Shown in pieces: positions 8,806 to 17,751 of a stretch of 52,699 bases of DNA (within the stretch, counting starts at the first letter, position 1; every line of letters starts with the position of its first letter). Source of the DNA: an uncultured Clostridia bacterium (GTDB taxonomy: Bacteria > Bacillota > Clostridia > Oscillospirales > Ruminococcaceae). A program made the translations under genes and the position numbers. The DNA is taken from positions 1 through 52,699 of the forward strand of contig CANRKB010000012.1 in the NCBI GenBank assembly GCA_947631115.1. Direction: 5' to 3'. Under the pieces are notes generated by a model. It did not search any database, had not been told where the DNA came from, and saw nothing but the letters and a program-made list of their open reading frames with translations.

Positions 8806-10431
8806 ATGAAGAAACGAAGATTTAATTTACAGCCAAAACTGCTGCTGGGTCTGGTTATTATGGCGGTAGTTCTGGTAGTCGCGCTTTTATCCGTAATAAT
8901 GATAATCTTCGGCGGCTTTATGTACACATATTATTCGTGGATAACCTACGACAACGCCTATATGTCCTCCTACGTCATTGACGGCGACCGTATCGCGCAG
9001 TATTATGAAAACGGAGAGGTCGGCGAGAAGGACGATTATTATAACGAGATTGCCGATTATCTTATGACCGTAAAAGACGAAGTGAGGTTTAAATATCTGT
9101 ATGTGGCAAAGCCCGAAGGCGATAACCTCGTTTACATATGGTATGCGGGCGACAGCGACGGGGAGAACCACAAGACGGGCGATATGGTCGAGCTGTCCGA
9201 CGGCGAAATGGAGTTTATGAAAAAGGCGGCGGACGTTAAAGGCGCGGCGATAGACGAAAACGTTCTTATAACTGAAAGCTTCGCCACGGCATACGTCCCC
9301 GTTTACGACAGCAACAATAACATCGCGGCTTATGTAAAGGCGAGTATGTCCACCGAAAGCATGAACCAGAACAGCGATGTTTTAGCGATAATTACGCTTA
9401 TAGTCACGCTCGTTATACTTATTATATCTTCGCTCATTTATTATATCTATATCAAGAAGATACTTGTCCGTCCGCTCTTTACGCTTCATAATGCCGTTAC
9501 GGGGCTTGTAAGCGGGCATATGGACAATCTCGAAGAATTTACCGTAGACGTTAAAACAAAAGACGAGGTCGGCGACCTTGCGGACGGCTTCGGGCAGATG
9601 GTAAAGGAGCTTAACGTTTACATAAACGATTTGAGCCGCGTTACAGCCGAAAGAGAGCGTATAGGCGCGGAGCTTGACGTCGCGACGCATATTCAGAAAT
9701 CAATGCTCCCTTGTATATTCCCCGCGTTTCCCGAGCGGAAGGAATTTGACATCTATGCGACAATGACACCCGCGAAAGAAGTCGGCGGCGATTTCTACGA
9801 TTTCTTTATGGTGGACGAAAGACACCTTGCGATAGTAATGGCGGACGTTTCGGGAAAGGGCGTTCCCGCGGCGTTGTTTATGGTGATAGGAAAAACGCTG
9901 ATAAAAGACCACACCCGCCCGGGAATAAGTCTCGGAGAGGTGTTCACCGAAGTAAACGACCTGCTTTGCGAGTCTAACAGCGAGGGATTGTTTATAACGG
10001 CGTTTGAGGGCGTTCTTGACCTTGCGACGGGCGAATTTAACTATGTAAACGCAGGACACGAAATGCCGTTTATCTGCCGAGCGGGAGAAAAATATGAAGC
10101 GCAGAAGATAAGAGCGGGCTTTGTCCTTGCGGGAATGGAGGGCATGAAATACCGCGCGGGAAGCATGACGCTTTCTGTCGGCGACAAAGTCTTTCAGTAT
10201 ACCGACGGAGTGACCGAAGCCACAAATGCCCAAAACGAATTATACGGAATGGAGCGGCTCGGAGAAGTGCTTAACAAAAACAAGGACAGCTCTCCCGCAG
10301 AGCTTCTGCCGAGGGTAAAAGAGGATATTGACTTGTTTGTGGGCGAAGCGCCGCAGTTTGACGATATAACAATGTTGTGCCTTGAATACAAGAGCAGAAT
10401 GGAGCTTAAAGATGAAAGAACTGACAATTGA
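8806..10431 (+). CDS. Membrane PP2C/SpoIIE-type phosphatase with HAMP (RsbU-like)
   Basis: A 541-residue protein. Membrane helix 1 covers about residues 12-38, an extracellular sensory region ~40-188 follows, helix 2 is ~191-213, HAMP ~219-266, and then a linker helix (ELDVATHIQKSMLP near 287) and a SpoIIE phosphatase domain. Metal and catalytic motifs are visible: GGDFYDFF near 325, MADVSGKGVPAALF near 345, and DDITMLCL near 519. The enzyme should dephosphorylate the STAS protein encoded upstream in response to an external signal. Start at 8806 follows an ACGGAGAT site. The last 20 bp overlap the ATP-binding protein gene. Confidence 0.93.
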   Translation: MKKRRFNLQPKLLLGLVIMAVVLVVALLSVIMIIFGGFMYTYYSWITYDNAYMSSYVIDGDRIAQYYENGEVGEKDDYYNEIADYLMTVKDEVRFKYLYVAKPEGDNLVYIWYAGDSDGENHKTGDMVELSDGEMEFMKKAADVKGAAIDENVLITESFATAYVPVYDSNNNIAAYVKASMSTESMNQNSDVLAIITLIVTLVILIISSLIYYIYIKKILVRPLFTLHNAVTGLVSGHMDNLEEFTVDVKTKDEVGDLADGFGQMVKELNVYINDLSRVTAERERIGAELDVATHIQKSMLPCIFPAFPERKEFDIYATMTPAKEVGGDFYDFFMVDERHLAIVMADVSGKGVPAALFMVIGKTLIKDHTRPGISLGEVFTEVNDLLCESNSEGLFITAFEGVLDLATGEFNYVNAGHEMPFICRAGEKYEAQKIRAGFVLAGMEGMKYRAGSMTLSVGDKVFQYTDGVTEATNAQNELYGMERLGEVLNKNKDSSPAELLPRVKEDIDLFVGEAPQFDDITMLCLEYKSRMELKDERTDN

Positions 10432-10819
10432 CGCGACAGTAGACAATATCCCCGTTGTCACGGATTTCGTAAACGAACAGCTCGAAGAACACGGCTGTTC
10501 GATAAAGTCGCAGATGCAGATAGATATAGCGATAGACGAGCTTTTCGGAAATATCGCTCACTATGCATATGAAAAAAATGTCGGTACTGCAACGGTGAGA
10601 GTGGAGCTTTCGGAGGAGCCGCTCTCGGTCGTTATCACGTTTATAGACAACGGCGTTCCTTATGACCCTCTTAAAAAAGCCGACCCCGACACCGCTCTTT
10701 CCGCAGAGGAAAGAGAAATAGGGGGACTTGGGATATACATGGTAAAAAAGAGCATGGACGGCGTTGAATACGAATACAAAGACGGACAGAATATTCTGAA
10801 AATAACAAAAAACTTATAA
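10412..10819 (+). CDS. RsbW-like serine kinase / anti-sigma factor (HATPase)
   Basis: A 135-residue ATP-binding protein of the RsbW/SpoIIAB group. Motifs: N box IDIAIDELFGNIAHYAY, G1 box IDNGVPYDP, and G2 box GGLGIYMVKK. It should phosphorylate the STAS protein and sequester a client when the antagonist is phosphorylated. The ATG at 10412 is preferred over an in-frame TTG at 10382 because GGAGC lies just upstream of it. No SigB/SigF-type sigma factor is adjacent; the only sigma gene in the window is an ECF type 7 kb downstream. The client may therefore lie elsewhere or not be a sigma factor. Confidence 0.9.
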   Translation: MKELTIDATVDNIPVVTDFVNEQLEEHGCSIKSQMQIDIAIDELFGNIAHYAYEKNVGTATVRVELSEEPLSVVITFIDNGVPYDPLKKADPDTALSAEEREIGGLGIYMVKKSMDGVEYEYKDGQNILKITKNL

Positions 10820-10828
10820 GGCAAGTTC

Positions 10829-10940
10829 AGCTTGTATATAAAGTCATATTTGTGGTTCTTTTTAAACGTTGTTTCTTTCAATAACGCTCTCTCGTCCTAT
10901 CCCCCTGCTCCCTTCCCCGAGGGGGAAGGGGGAGAGTGCG
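10829..10940 (-). repeat. Dispersed ~110-bp element, copy in minus orientation
   Basis: Reading on the minus strand, it holds the G-rich CCCCTTCCCC/GGGG hairpin, GGGGGATAGGACGAGAG, then a TTATT...AAAGAACCACAAATA segment and TATACAAGCT. The same order is seen at 25175-25285 and 40783-40888 on the plus strand. It occupies most of the gap between the RsbW-like gene and cstA. Confidence 0.75.
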
Positions 10941-11092
10941 GTGTACGTATTGTTCACACATTATGTGCTTTTCGCAAAATGCTTCGGCGGATAATGCAAT
11001 GCATTTTGAGATTTTTATACAGACTGAAATCTATAAGATAAATTTTTTTATTTGCGGTAGAAAAATTGCCGCAGGAGGTGCAGTTTTATATT

Positions 11093-12535
11093 ATGGTTAC
11101 TTTTATTATTGGTCTTGTTGTTCTTCTGGTGGGAGGAGCGCTTTACGGAAAGGTCTGCGAAAAGGTCTTCAGACCCGACGACCGCGAAACGCCCGCTATC
11201 CGTATGAATGACGGAGTGGACTATGTTCCGATGAAGAAGTGGAAAAACTCGCTCATTCAGCTTTTGAACATAGCGGGAACAGGTCCTATCCTGGGTCCTA
11301 TCCAGGGCATACTTTTCGGGCCTATTGCGTTTATCACCATTCCCATAGGCTGTATAATCGGCGGAGCGTTCCACGACTATATGTGCGGAATGATCTCCGT
11401 CCGCGAGGACGGCGCGCAGATGCCTACGCTTATAAAAAAATACCTCGGAAAATATACATATCCCATTTACAATATCTTTGTATGCCTTCTTATGCTTCTG
11501 GTGGGAGCGGTCTTTATCTATACGCCCGGCGATCTGTTTGTATCGCAGATTCTTAAAGCCGACAGCGGCGTTACTAATCCCGTTTTGTGGATAGTATACG
11601 GAGTAATTTTTGTTTATTACATCGTGGCGACGCTTTTCCCGATAGACAAGATAATAGGAAAGGTTTACCCGATTTTCGGCGCGCTTCTTATTGTATCGGC
11701 AGTCGGCGTTTTTGCGGGACTTCTGATAAAAGGCTATCCGCTCGACGACATCTGGACAACGGGAGTTATCGGCGTTCACCCGAAGGGACTTCATTTTATC
11801 CCCGTGTTCTTTGTGACGGTTGCCTGCGGCATTGTTTCGGGATTTCATTCTACGCAGGCTACTCTTGTTTCGCGTACAATGAAAAGCGAAAAAGAGGGCA
11901 GAATGACCTTCTATAATATGATGCTGGCAGAGGGATTTATAGCCATGATATGGGCTGCCGCGGCAATGGGCGTTATAAACCTCGGTCTTGCAAATGCCGA
12001 TACAGGTACAACCGCCGTTGTAGGCATAATAGCAAACGACCTTCTCGGAAACATAGGCGGTATAATCGCGGTTATAGGCATAATCGTTCTTCCCATAACC
12101 TCGGGCGATACGGCGCTTCGCTCGCTGAGACTTATTATCTCCGACGCGCTGAAAATCGACCAGACGAAAAAGTCAAAGAGGCTTGCGGTATCTCTCGTTA
12201 TATTTGCGTTAGTAGCGGCGCTGCTGATTTTCGCAAAGATAAATTCCGACGGCTTCGAGGTGCTTTGGCGTTATTTCGCATGGGCAAACCAGACTATTGC
12301 GGTATTTGCGTTCGGCATGATAACAATGTACATGATAAAGAACAAAAAGCCGTTTATCATGGCGCTTATTCCGGGTATGTTCTATATGTTCATTATATCC
12401 AGCTTTATTTTGAATGCGCAGATAGGCTTCAATCTCCCGTGGGTAATAAGCTACTCCGTTGCGGGAGCGCTTACGGCGGCATACGGCGCGGCGCTTGTAA
12501 TATGCGGAATGAGAAGTATAAGGCAGAAAAATTAA
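11093..12535 (+). CDS. cstA: CstA-family carbon starvation carrier
   Basis: A 480-residue polytopic membrane protein of the CstA family, whose studied members import peptides or pyruvate. Typical CstA blocks are visible: the N-terminal MVTFIIGLVVLLVGGALYG helix, GTGPILGPIQG, GAFHDYMCGM, STQATLVSRT, and SGDTALRSLRL. About 12 hydrophobic segments follow. The length fits the shorter Gram-positive CstA type (E. coli CstA is about 700 residues). The ATG at 11093 matches the family start, although the GGAGG at 11074 is 14 bases away; an upstream TTG at 11066 is unlikely. Related carriers (BtsT) in E. coli are controlled by LytTR two-component systems, and one lies just upstream here. Confidence 0.93.
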   Translation: MVTFIIGLVVLLVGGALYGKVCEKVFRPDDRETPAIRMNDGVDYVPMKKWKNSLIQLLNIAGTGPILGPIQGILFGPIAFITIPIGCIIGGAFHDYMCGMISVREDGAQMPTLIKKYLGKYTYPIYNIFVCLLMLLVGAVFIYTPGDLFVSQILKADSGVTNPVLWIVYGVIFVYYIVATLFPIDKIIGKVYPIFGALLIVSAVGVFAGLLIKGYPLDDIWTTGVIGVHPKGLHFIPVFFVTVACGIVSGFHSTQATLVSRTMKSEKEGRMTFYNMMLAEGFIAMIWAAAAMGVINLGLANADTGTTAVVGIIANDLLGNIGGIIAVIGIIVLPITSGDTALRSLRLIISDALKIDQTKKSKRLAVSLVIFALVAALLIFAKINSDGFEVLWRYFAWANQTIAVFAFGMITMYMIKNKKPFIMALIPGMFYMFIISSFILNAQIGFNLPWVISYSVAGALTAAYGAALVICGMRSIRQKN

Positions 12536-12572
12536 AAGTACGTAAATACAGCCCAATACAGGAGGAAACCAT

Positions 12573-13043
12573 ATGGCTTCTATTTTCAGAGAAAAAAGCA
12601 TGGAAAGGGTATCGTCTCCCGAACAGCTCAATGATTACATAAAGGTCACAAATCCCGGTATCTGGCTAACTCTCGCGGCGGTCGTTGTTCTGCTTATAGG
12701 CTTTATTGTCTGGGGAATTGTCGGAAAGCTTGAAACAAAGGTGAACACAGTTGTTGTTTCCGATACGGAAAAGACCGTCTGCTATGTAAAAGAAGCGGAC
12801 ATTGCGAAAATTGAAGCGGGCGACGCAGTCCGCATAGGCGAAAAAGAATACGCCGTAAAAGCCGTTCCCTCCGAACCCGTTTCGGCGGACGAGAGCTTTT
12901 CGGCATATGCAATGCATATAGGAAACTTTGCCGCGGGAGAATGGGTATATGCAGTAGAGCTTGATACCGCGCTGCAAAACGGCGTTTACGAAGCTAAGGT
13001 AATAACCGACAGCGTTTCTCCCATATCCTTTTTGTTTGAATGA
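12573..13043 (+). CDS. NHLM system secretion protein, short HlyD-like form
   Basis: A 156-residue protein beginning with FREKSMERVSSPEQLNDYIKVTNPGIWLTLAA, which is the hallmark start of NHLM bacteriocin-system membrane fusion proteins: a cytoplasmic segment, one membrane helix (about residues 31-52), then a small extracytoplasmic beta domain. Classical HlyD adaptors have about 400 residues with a long coiled-coil hairpin. Here the hairpin is absent, and the protein ends after the lipoyl/beta-barrel-like part. This fits a cell with no outer membrane. AGGAGG precedes the start, and its stop overlaps an ATG in the exporter frame. It probably assists the two ABC proteins downstream. Confidence 0.88.
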   Translation: MASIFREKSMERVSSPEQLNDYIKVTNPGIWLTLAAVVVLLIGFIVWGIVGKLETKVNTVVVSDTEKTVCYVKEADIAKIEAGDAVRIGEKEYAVKAVPSEPVSADESFSAYAMHIGNFAAGEWVYAVELDTALQNGVYEAKVITDSVSPISFLFE

Positions 13044-13051
13044 GGTGCGAG

Positions 13052-15235
13052 ATGTCCGCTAAGAAAATAAAACAGCCTGTAACGAACGGCGCGGCTAAAG
13101 TGCCTGTAGTTATGCAGATGGAAGCGCTCGAATGCGGAGCGGCTTCGCTTACGATGATACTTGCATATTACGGAAAGTGGATACCCTTAGAACAGGTGCG
13201 CGCGGACTGCGGCGTATCGCGCGACGGCTCGAGCGCAAAGAACGTTCTGAAAGCCGCTAGAAGCTACGGAATGACCGCAAAGGGCTATCGCTACGAACCC
13301 GAGCAGCTTAAAGAAAAGGGAAAGTTTCCCTGTATCATTCACTGGAATTTCAACCACTTTGTCGTTCTCTGCGGATTTAAAGGAAACAAGGCGGTATTAA
13401 ACGACCCCGCGAACGGGAATTATACCGTTTCAATGGACACTTTCGACAAGAGCTTTACGGGCATTTGCCTTATGTTTGAGCCGACAGAAAGTTTCAAGCC
13501 GGGCGGAAAGCCGAAAAGCGTCTTGTCGTTTGCCGCAAAGCGCCTTACGGGAGCAGGCTCGGCGGTGGCGTTCGTTGTACTGACGACCGTTATAACGTCT
13601 CTCATAGGAATTATCCAGCCCGCGTTTTCGAGGATATTCCTCGACAGGCTTCTGACAAAAGAAGACCCCGAATGGTTCTATCCTTTTCTGGGAATTTTAG
13701 CGGCGGTTTCTTTAGTACAGATAATCGTAGCTTTTGTTGAGGCAAGAACGAAGTTCAAGATAGAGGGAAAGCTCGCCGTTGTCGGCGACACTAATTTTAT
13801 CTGGAAGATATTAAGAATGCCCATGGAGTTTTTCTCCCAGCGTATGGCGGGCGATATACAGCAGCGCCAGGGAGCAAACTCCGAGATAGCGAAGAATTTT
13901 GTAAACACGTTCGCTCCGCTTGTATTAAACGCGGCTATGCTCATTTTCTACCTCGTGGTAATGATACAGTACAGCTGGTTTTTAACGCTTATAGGCGTGG
14001 CTTCGATAATGCTGAATTTAATTCTTTCGCACGTTATTTCCAAAAAGCGCGTGAACATAACGCGCGTTCAGATGCGCGACGAGGCGAAACTCGCGGGCTC
14101 TACCGTCGCGGGAATCGAGATGATAGAAACCATAAAGTCGAGCGGCGCGGAAAACGGCTATTATGAAAAATGGTCGGGGTATCAGGCAAGCGTAAATACC
14201 CAGCAGATAAAATTCGCAAAGCTCAACGAATATCTCGGAATGATACCGGGTCTTGTGACTCAGCTTACAAATACCGTAGTCCTTATCCTCGGCGTTTTCT
14301 TTACGATAAATGGACAGTTTACCGTCGGTATGGTTATGGCGTTTCAGGGATTTCTCGCGGCGTTTACCCAGCCCGCAATGACGCTTATAACCGCGGGCGA
14401 AACTATCCAGGAAATGCGCACACAAATGGAGCGCATTGAGGACGTTATGGAATATCCTACGGACGTGAATTATGAAAACGACGGCGGCATAAAGGAAGAC
14501 GCGGAATACGACAAGCTGTCGGGCGCGCTTGAAATGAAAAACGTTACTTTCGGATATTCTCGCCTCGGCGAACCGCTTATTGAAAACTTCAGCCTTTCGC
14601 TGAAGCCGGGAAGCCGTGTTGCATTCGTAGGCGGCTCGGGCTGCGGAAAATCCACGCTTTCAAAGCTTATTTCGGGATTATACCAACCCTGGAGCGGAGA
14701 GATACTCTTTGACGGAAAGCCGATGAAGGACATTGACAGAAGCGTCTTTACGGGTTCTCTCGCGGTAGTCGACCAAGACATAATCCTGTTTGAGGACACC
14801 ATTCGCAACAATATAAAGATGTGGGACTCTTCCATAGAAGATTTTGAAATGATACTTGCCGCAAAGGACGCGCAGCTCCACGAGGACATCATGAAGCGCG
14901 ACGGCGGCTACAGCTATATGATAACCGAGGGCGGAAAAGACTTCTCGGGCGGTCAGCGCCAGCGCATTGAAATTGCGAGAGTATTGGCGCAAGACCCTAC
15001 AATAATCATACTTGACGAAGCGACGAGCGCGCTTGACGCAAAGACGGAATACGACGTTGTGCGCTCGATAAAGGACAGAGGGATAACCTGCATTGTCGTT
15101 GCTCATAGATTATCGACCATACGCGACTGCGACGAAATTATAGTCATGGATCACGGAAAAGTCGTTGAGCGCGGAACTCATGAGGAATTATATGCAAAGA
15201 ACGGCTACTATACGCAGCTCGTTTCCAATGAATAA
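13052..15235 (+). CDS. NHLM peptide exporter: C39 peptidase-ABC transporter
   Basis: A 727-residue exporter that cleaves double-glycine leaders and pumps out the peptide. An N-terminal C39 domain (~residues 15-140) has C28 in MEALECGAAS, H102 in NFNHFVVL and D118 in NDPANG, the complete papain-like triad. Six membrane helices (~165-440) and an ATPase domain follow, with Walker A VGGSGCGKST, signature FSGGQRQR, and Walker B IIILDEAT. The length and the start match the NHLM exporter family. An ATG at 13040 overlapping the previous stop is possible, but GAGG at 13042-13045 sits correctly for 13052. Likely substrates are the five AGG-motif peptides encoded at 19633-20844. Confidence 0.95.
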   Translation: MSAKKIKQPVTNGAAKVPVVMQMEALECGAASLTMILAYYGKWIPLEQVRADCGVSRDGSSAKNVLKAARSYGMTAKGYRYEPEQLKEKGKFPCIIHWNFNHFVVLCGFKGNKAVLNDPANGNYTVSMDTFDKSFTGICLMFEPTESFKPGGKPKSVLSFAAKRLTGAGSAVAFVVLTTVITSLIGIIQPAFSRIFLDRLLTKEDPEWFYPFLGILAAVSLVQIIVAFVEARTKFKIEGKLAVVGDTNFIWKILRMPMEFFSQRMAGDIQQRQGANSEIAKNFVNTFAPLVLNAAMLIFYLVVMIQYSWFLTLIGVASIMLNLILSHVISKKRVNITRVQMRDEAKLAGSTVAGIEMIETIKSSGAENGYYEKWSGYQASVNTQQIKFAKLNEYLGMIPGLVTQLTNTVVLILGVFFTINGQFTVGMVMAFQGFLAAFTQPAMTLITAGETIQEMRTQMERIEDVMEYPTDVNYENDGGIKEDAEYDKLSGALEMKNVTFGYSRLGEPLIENFSLSLKPGSRVAFVGGSGCGKSTLSKLISGLYQPWSGEILFDGKPMKDIDRSVFTGSLAVVDQDIILFEDTIRNNIKMWDSSIEDFEMILAAKDAQLHEDIMKRDGGYSYMITEGGKDFSGGQRQRIEIARVLAQDPTIIILDEATSALDAKTEYDVVRSIKDRGITCIVVAHRLSTIRDCDEIIVMDHGKVVERGTHEELYAKNGYYTQLVSNE

Positions 15236-15248
15236 AGAAAGGGTATAT

Positions 15249-17462
15249 ATGGGCTGGTTTGACGAACAGATAAAACAGCGCAACGAGCATGACCAAAACA
15301 TTTTTGAAGAAGCGTTTCTGGGAATTTCCGACTCGGTCACGGGCGCGCGCGTTTCCGCCGCTCTCGGCGACGAGCAGAGCCGAGCAAAGGACGCCATAGA
15401 CGAGATATTAAGGTTTTATCATGTTAAAACGCGCGACGTTCCCGACGAAATAAAGGACATGAACGAGCGGCTCGAGTTTCTCATGCGCCCGCACGGAATA
15501 ATGAGAAGAACCGTAGAGCTTGAAAAAGGCTGGTATAAGGACGCAATGGGCGCAATGCTCGGCGTCAGAAAATCGGACGGAACGGTAGTTGCTCTTGTTC
15601 CGAAAGGATTTTCGGGGTATTCGTTCCTTGATATTGAAACGGGAAAGAGCGTCAGAGTTTCCAAAAAGAACGAGGATCTTTTTGAAAGAGAAGCCGTCGC
15701 TTTTTACAAGCCGTTTCCGCTGAAAAAGATGACGATAGGCTCGCTTATGAGATATATTGCCGAGATACTTTCTCCCGCGGATTATGCGCTTGCGGCGGTT
15801 GCTACGCTTATTGTAACGCTTATCGGAATGTTCGCTCCGAAATTAAATCAGCTTTTGTTCGGCGCGGTAGTGGAAAGCGGAGATCTGACATTGCTCGGCT
15901 CAATAGCGGTGTTCTTGCTATGCCTTACAATTTCGACGGCGCTTTTCGGCGCGGTAAAAAACCTCATAATCGCGAGGATAAGGACGAAAATGGACGTTAC
16001 AGTTCAGGCGGCGGCAATGGCGAGAGTTCTTTCGCTTCCTGCGGCGTTCTTTAAAGACTACAGTTCGGGCGACCTTTATACAAGAACGCAGTATATAAAT
16101 ATGCTCTGCACGATGATAGTCGACACCGTTTTATCCACGGGACTTTCTTCGGTGTTCTCGCTTATTTACATAACGCAGATATTCGACTTTGCGCCCGCGC
16201 TGGTCGTTCCCGCGCTGGTTGTTGTGGCGATAACGATTGTTGTTTCGTTTATTACGGCGCTGGCGCAGATGAAAGTTTCAAAAAAAAGGCTTGAACTTTG
16301 CGCAAAGGAAAGCGGCATGAGCTATTCGCTCATTACGGGCGTTCAGAAAATAAAGCTTTCGGGCGCGGAAAAACGCGCTTTCGCGAGATGGGGAAAGCTA
16401 TATGCCGAACAGTCGAAAGTCACCTATAACCCTCCCGCAATAATCAAATACAACAAGGTCATAACGACCTTTATAACCCTTGCGGGAACGTTTGCTATGT
16501 ATTATCTTGCTGTTTCGAGCGGCGTTTCGGTCGCGGATTATTATGCGTTCAACACCGCATACGGTCTTGTTTCGGGAGCGTTTGTGGCTCTCGCGGACAT
16601 TGCTCTGACTGCCGCGAACATAAAGCCCGTTCTTGATCTTTCAAAGCCTATTTTAGAGGCAGTTCCCGAAGTTTCCGAGGGCAAGCAGGTCATAACGCGT
16701 CTTTCGGGCGGAATAGAGCTTAACAACGTTTCCTTCCGCTATAACGAAAATATGCCGAACGTTGTGGACGACTTGTCGCTGAAGATACGTCCCGGGCAGT
16801 ATGTGGCGATTGTAGGCACGACGGGCTGCGGAAAATCCACGCTCATGCGGCTTATGCTGGGATTTGAAACGCCGCAGAAAGGCGCGATTTATTACGACGG
16901 AAAGGACATAGCGGGCATTGACCTGAAATCCCTCAGGCGCAGAATAGGAACTGTCATGCAGAACGGAAAGCTCTTTCAGGGCGACATCTTTTCAAACATA
17001 ACCATTTCCGCGCCGTGGCTAACTTTAGACGACGCATGGGAGGCGGCGGAGCTTTCGGGCATAGCCGAGGACATACGCCGTATGCCTATGGGCATGAACA
17101 CCCTCATTTCCGAGGGAAGCGGCGGAGTTTCGGGCGGTCAGCGCCAGCGCCTTATGATAGCGAGAGCTATTGCGCCGAAGCCGAAGATACTTATGTTTGA
17201 CGAAGCTACAAGCGCTCTCGACAACATCACCCAGAAAACCGTTTCACAGTCGCTCGACAGGCTTAAATGCACGAGAATTGTCATAGCGCACAGGCTCTCT
17301 ACCATTAAACAGTGCGACAGGATAATATATCTCGAAAAAGGGAAAATTGTCGAGGATGGTTCTTATAATGAACTGATTGAAAAAAACGGCAAGTTCGCGG
17401 AGCTTGTCGCGCGCCAGCGTCTTGACGATACGGAATATGTGGGACAGACGACTGCCTTCTGA
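15249..17462 (+). CDS. NHLM system ABC transporter, ATP-binding/permease without C39 domain
   Basis: A 737-residue protein starting MGWFDEQIKQRNEHDQ, the diagnostic start of the second NHLM ABC protein. About 230 residues of family-specific N-terminal domain come before six membrane helices (~205-490) and an ATPase domain with Walker A VGTTGCGKST, signature VSGGQRQR and Walker B ILMFDEATSALD. It has no peptidase domain. The ATG at 15249 has GAAAGGG at good distance and lies 13 bp after the previous stop; upstream in-frame codons lie inside the previous gene and are rejected. With the C39 exporter it probably forms a heteromeric or sequential export machine. Confidence 0.94.
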   Translation: MGWFDEQIKQRNEHDQNIFEEAFLGISDSVTGARVSAALGDEQSRAKDAIDEILRFYHVKTRDVPDEIKDMNERLEFLMRPHGIMRRTVELEKGWYKDAMGAMLGVRKSDGTVVALVPKGFSGYSFLDIETGKSVRVSKKNEDLFEREAVAFYKPFPLKKMTIGSLMRYIAEILSPADYALAAVATLIVTLIGMFAPKLNQLLFGAVVESGDLTLLGSIAVFLLCLTISTALFGAVKNLIIARIRTKMDVTVQAAAMARVLSLPAAFFKDYSSGDLYTRTQYINMLCTMIVDTVLSTGLSSVFSLIYITQIFDFAPALVVPALVVVAITIVVSFITALAQMKVSKKRLELCAKESGMSYSLITGVQKIKLSGAEKRAFARWGKLYAEQSKVTYNPPAIIKYNKVITTFITLAGTFAMYYLAVSSGVSVADYYAFNTAYGLVSGAFVALADIALTAANIKPVLDLSKPILEAVPEVSEGKQVITRLSGGIELNNVSFRYNENMPNVVDDLSLKIRPGQYVAIVGTTGCGKSTLMRLMLGFETPQKGAIYYDGKDIAGIDLKSLRRRIGTVMQNGKLFQGDIFSNITISAPWLTLDDAWEAAELSGIAEDIRRMPMGMNTLISEGSGGVSGGQRQRLMIARAIAPKPKILMFDEATSALDNITQKTVSQSLDRLKCTRIVIAHRLSTIKQCDRIIYLEKGKIVEDGSYNELIEKNGKFAELVARQRLDDTEYVGQTTAF

Positions 17463-17571
17463 AAAATTTTTCTACAGCTTCTAACAAAAAAGAATTTTCC
17501 CCGTATAAATAAGTGAAACGCAAGATAAAGAACAGTTGCCTTTAAAACAGGCTCTGCCGTTTGGAGTAAAT

Positions 17572-17751
17572 ATGGATAAGAACGAAGATATTATTCGCAG
17601 GCTGTTTGACTTTCAGCGTTTCGCCTCAAACAAGCGCCTCGATAAAATAATAGCCGACTGCGAAGACGGCGGCGTTCTGCTTGAGGACAGCGAGCTTGAT
17701 ATAAACGCCGCAGGTGAAACGGACATAAGAAAGAGCGATCCGAAGAAATGA
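17572..17751 (+). CDS. 59-aa protein with an AGG-like tail motif, coupled to the ECF sigma gene
   Basis: A small acidic soluble protein. Residues ~5-35 form a helix-prone segment (IIRRLFDFQRFASNKRL), and residues ~38-50 read LLEDSELDINAAGE. That block resembles the end of Nif11-like leaders (LSDDELEAVAGG), although the final Gly-Gly is degenerate. The ATG at 17572 has GGAG five bases upstream; an in-frame TTG at 17536 has no such site. Its stop overlaps the sigma factor ATG by four bases, so translation is coupled. Possible roles: a precursor-like peptide, a leader mimic, or a small regulator of the sigma factor. The function is not known. Confidence 0.75.
   Translation: MDKNEDIIRRLFDFQRFASNKRLDKIIADCEDGGVLLEDSELDINAAGETDIRKSDPKK

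Noticed and set aside
11048-11848. 266-codon minus-strand frame opposite cstA
   Set aside because: Basic, low-complexity translation with no start signal, antisense to a clear CstA gene.
17463-17571. ECF autoregulatory promoter (TAAC...CGTATAA) before the 59-aa gene
   Set aside because: A weak match that does not recur upstream of the peptide genes, so it cannot be supported.
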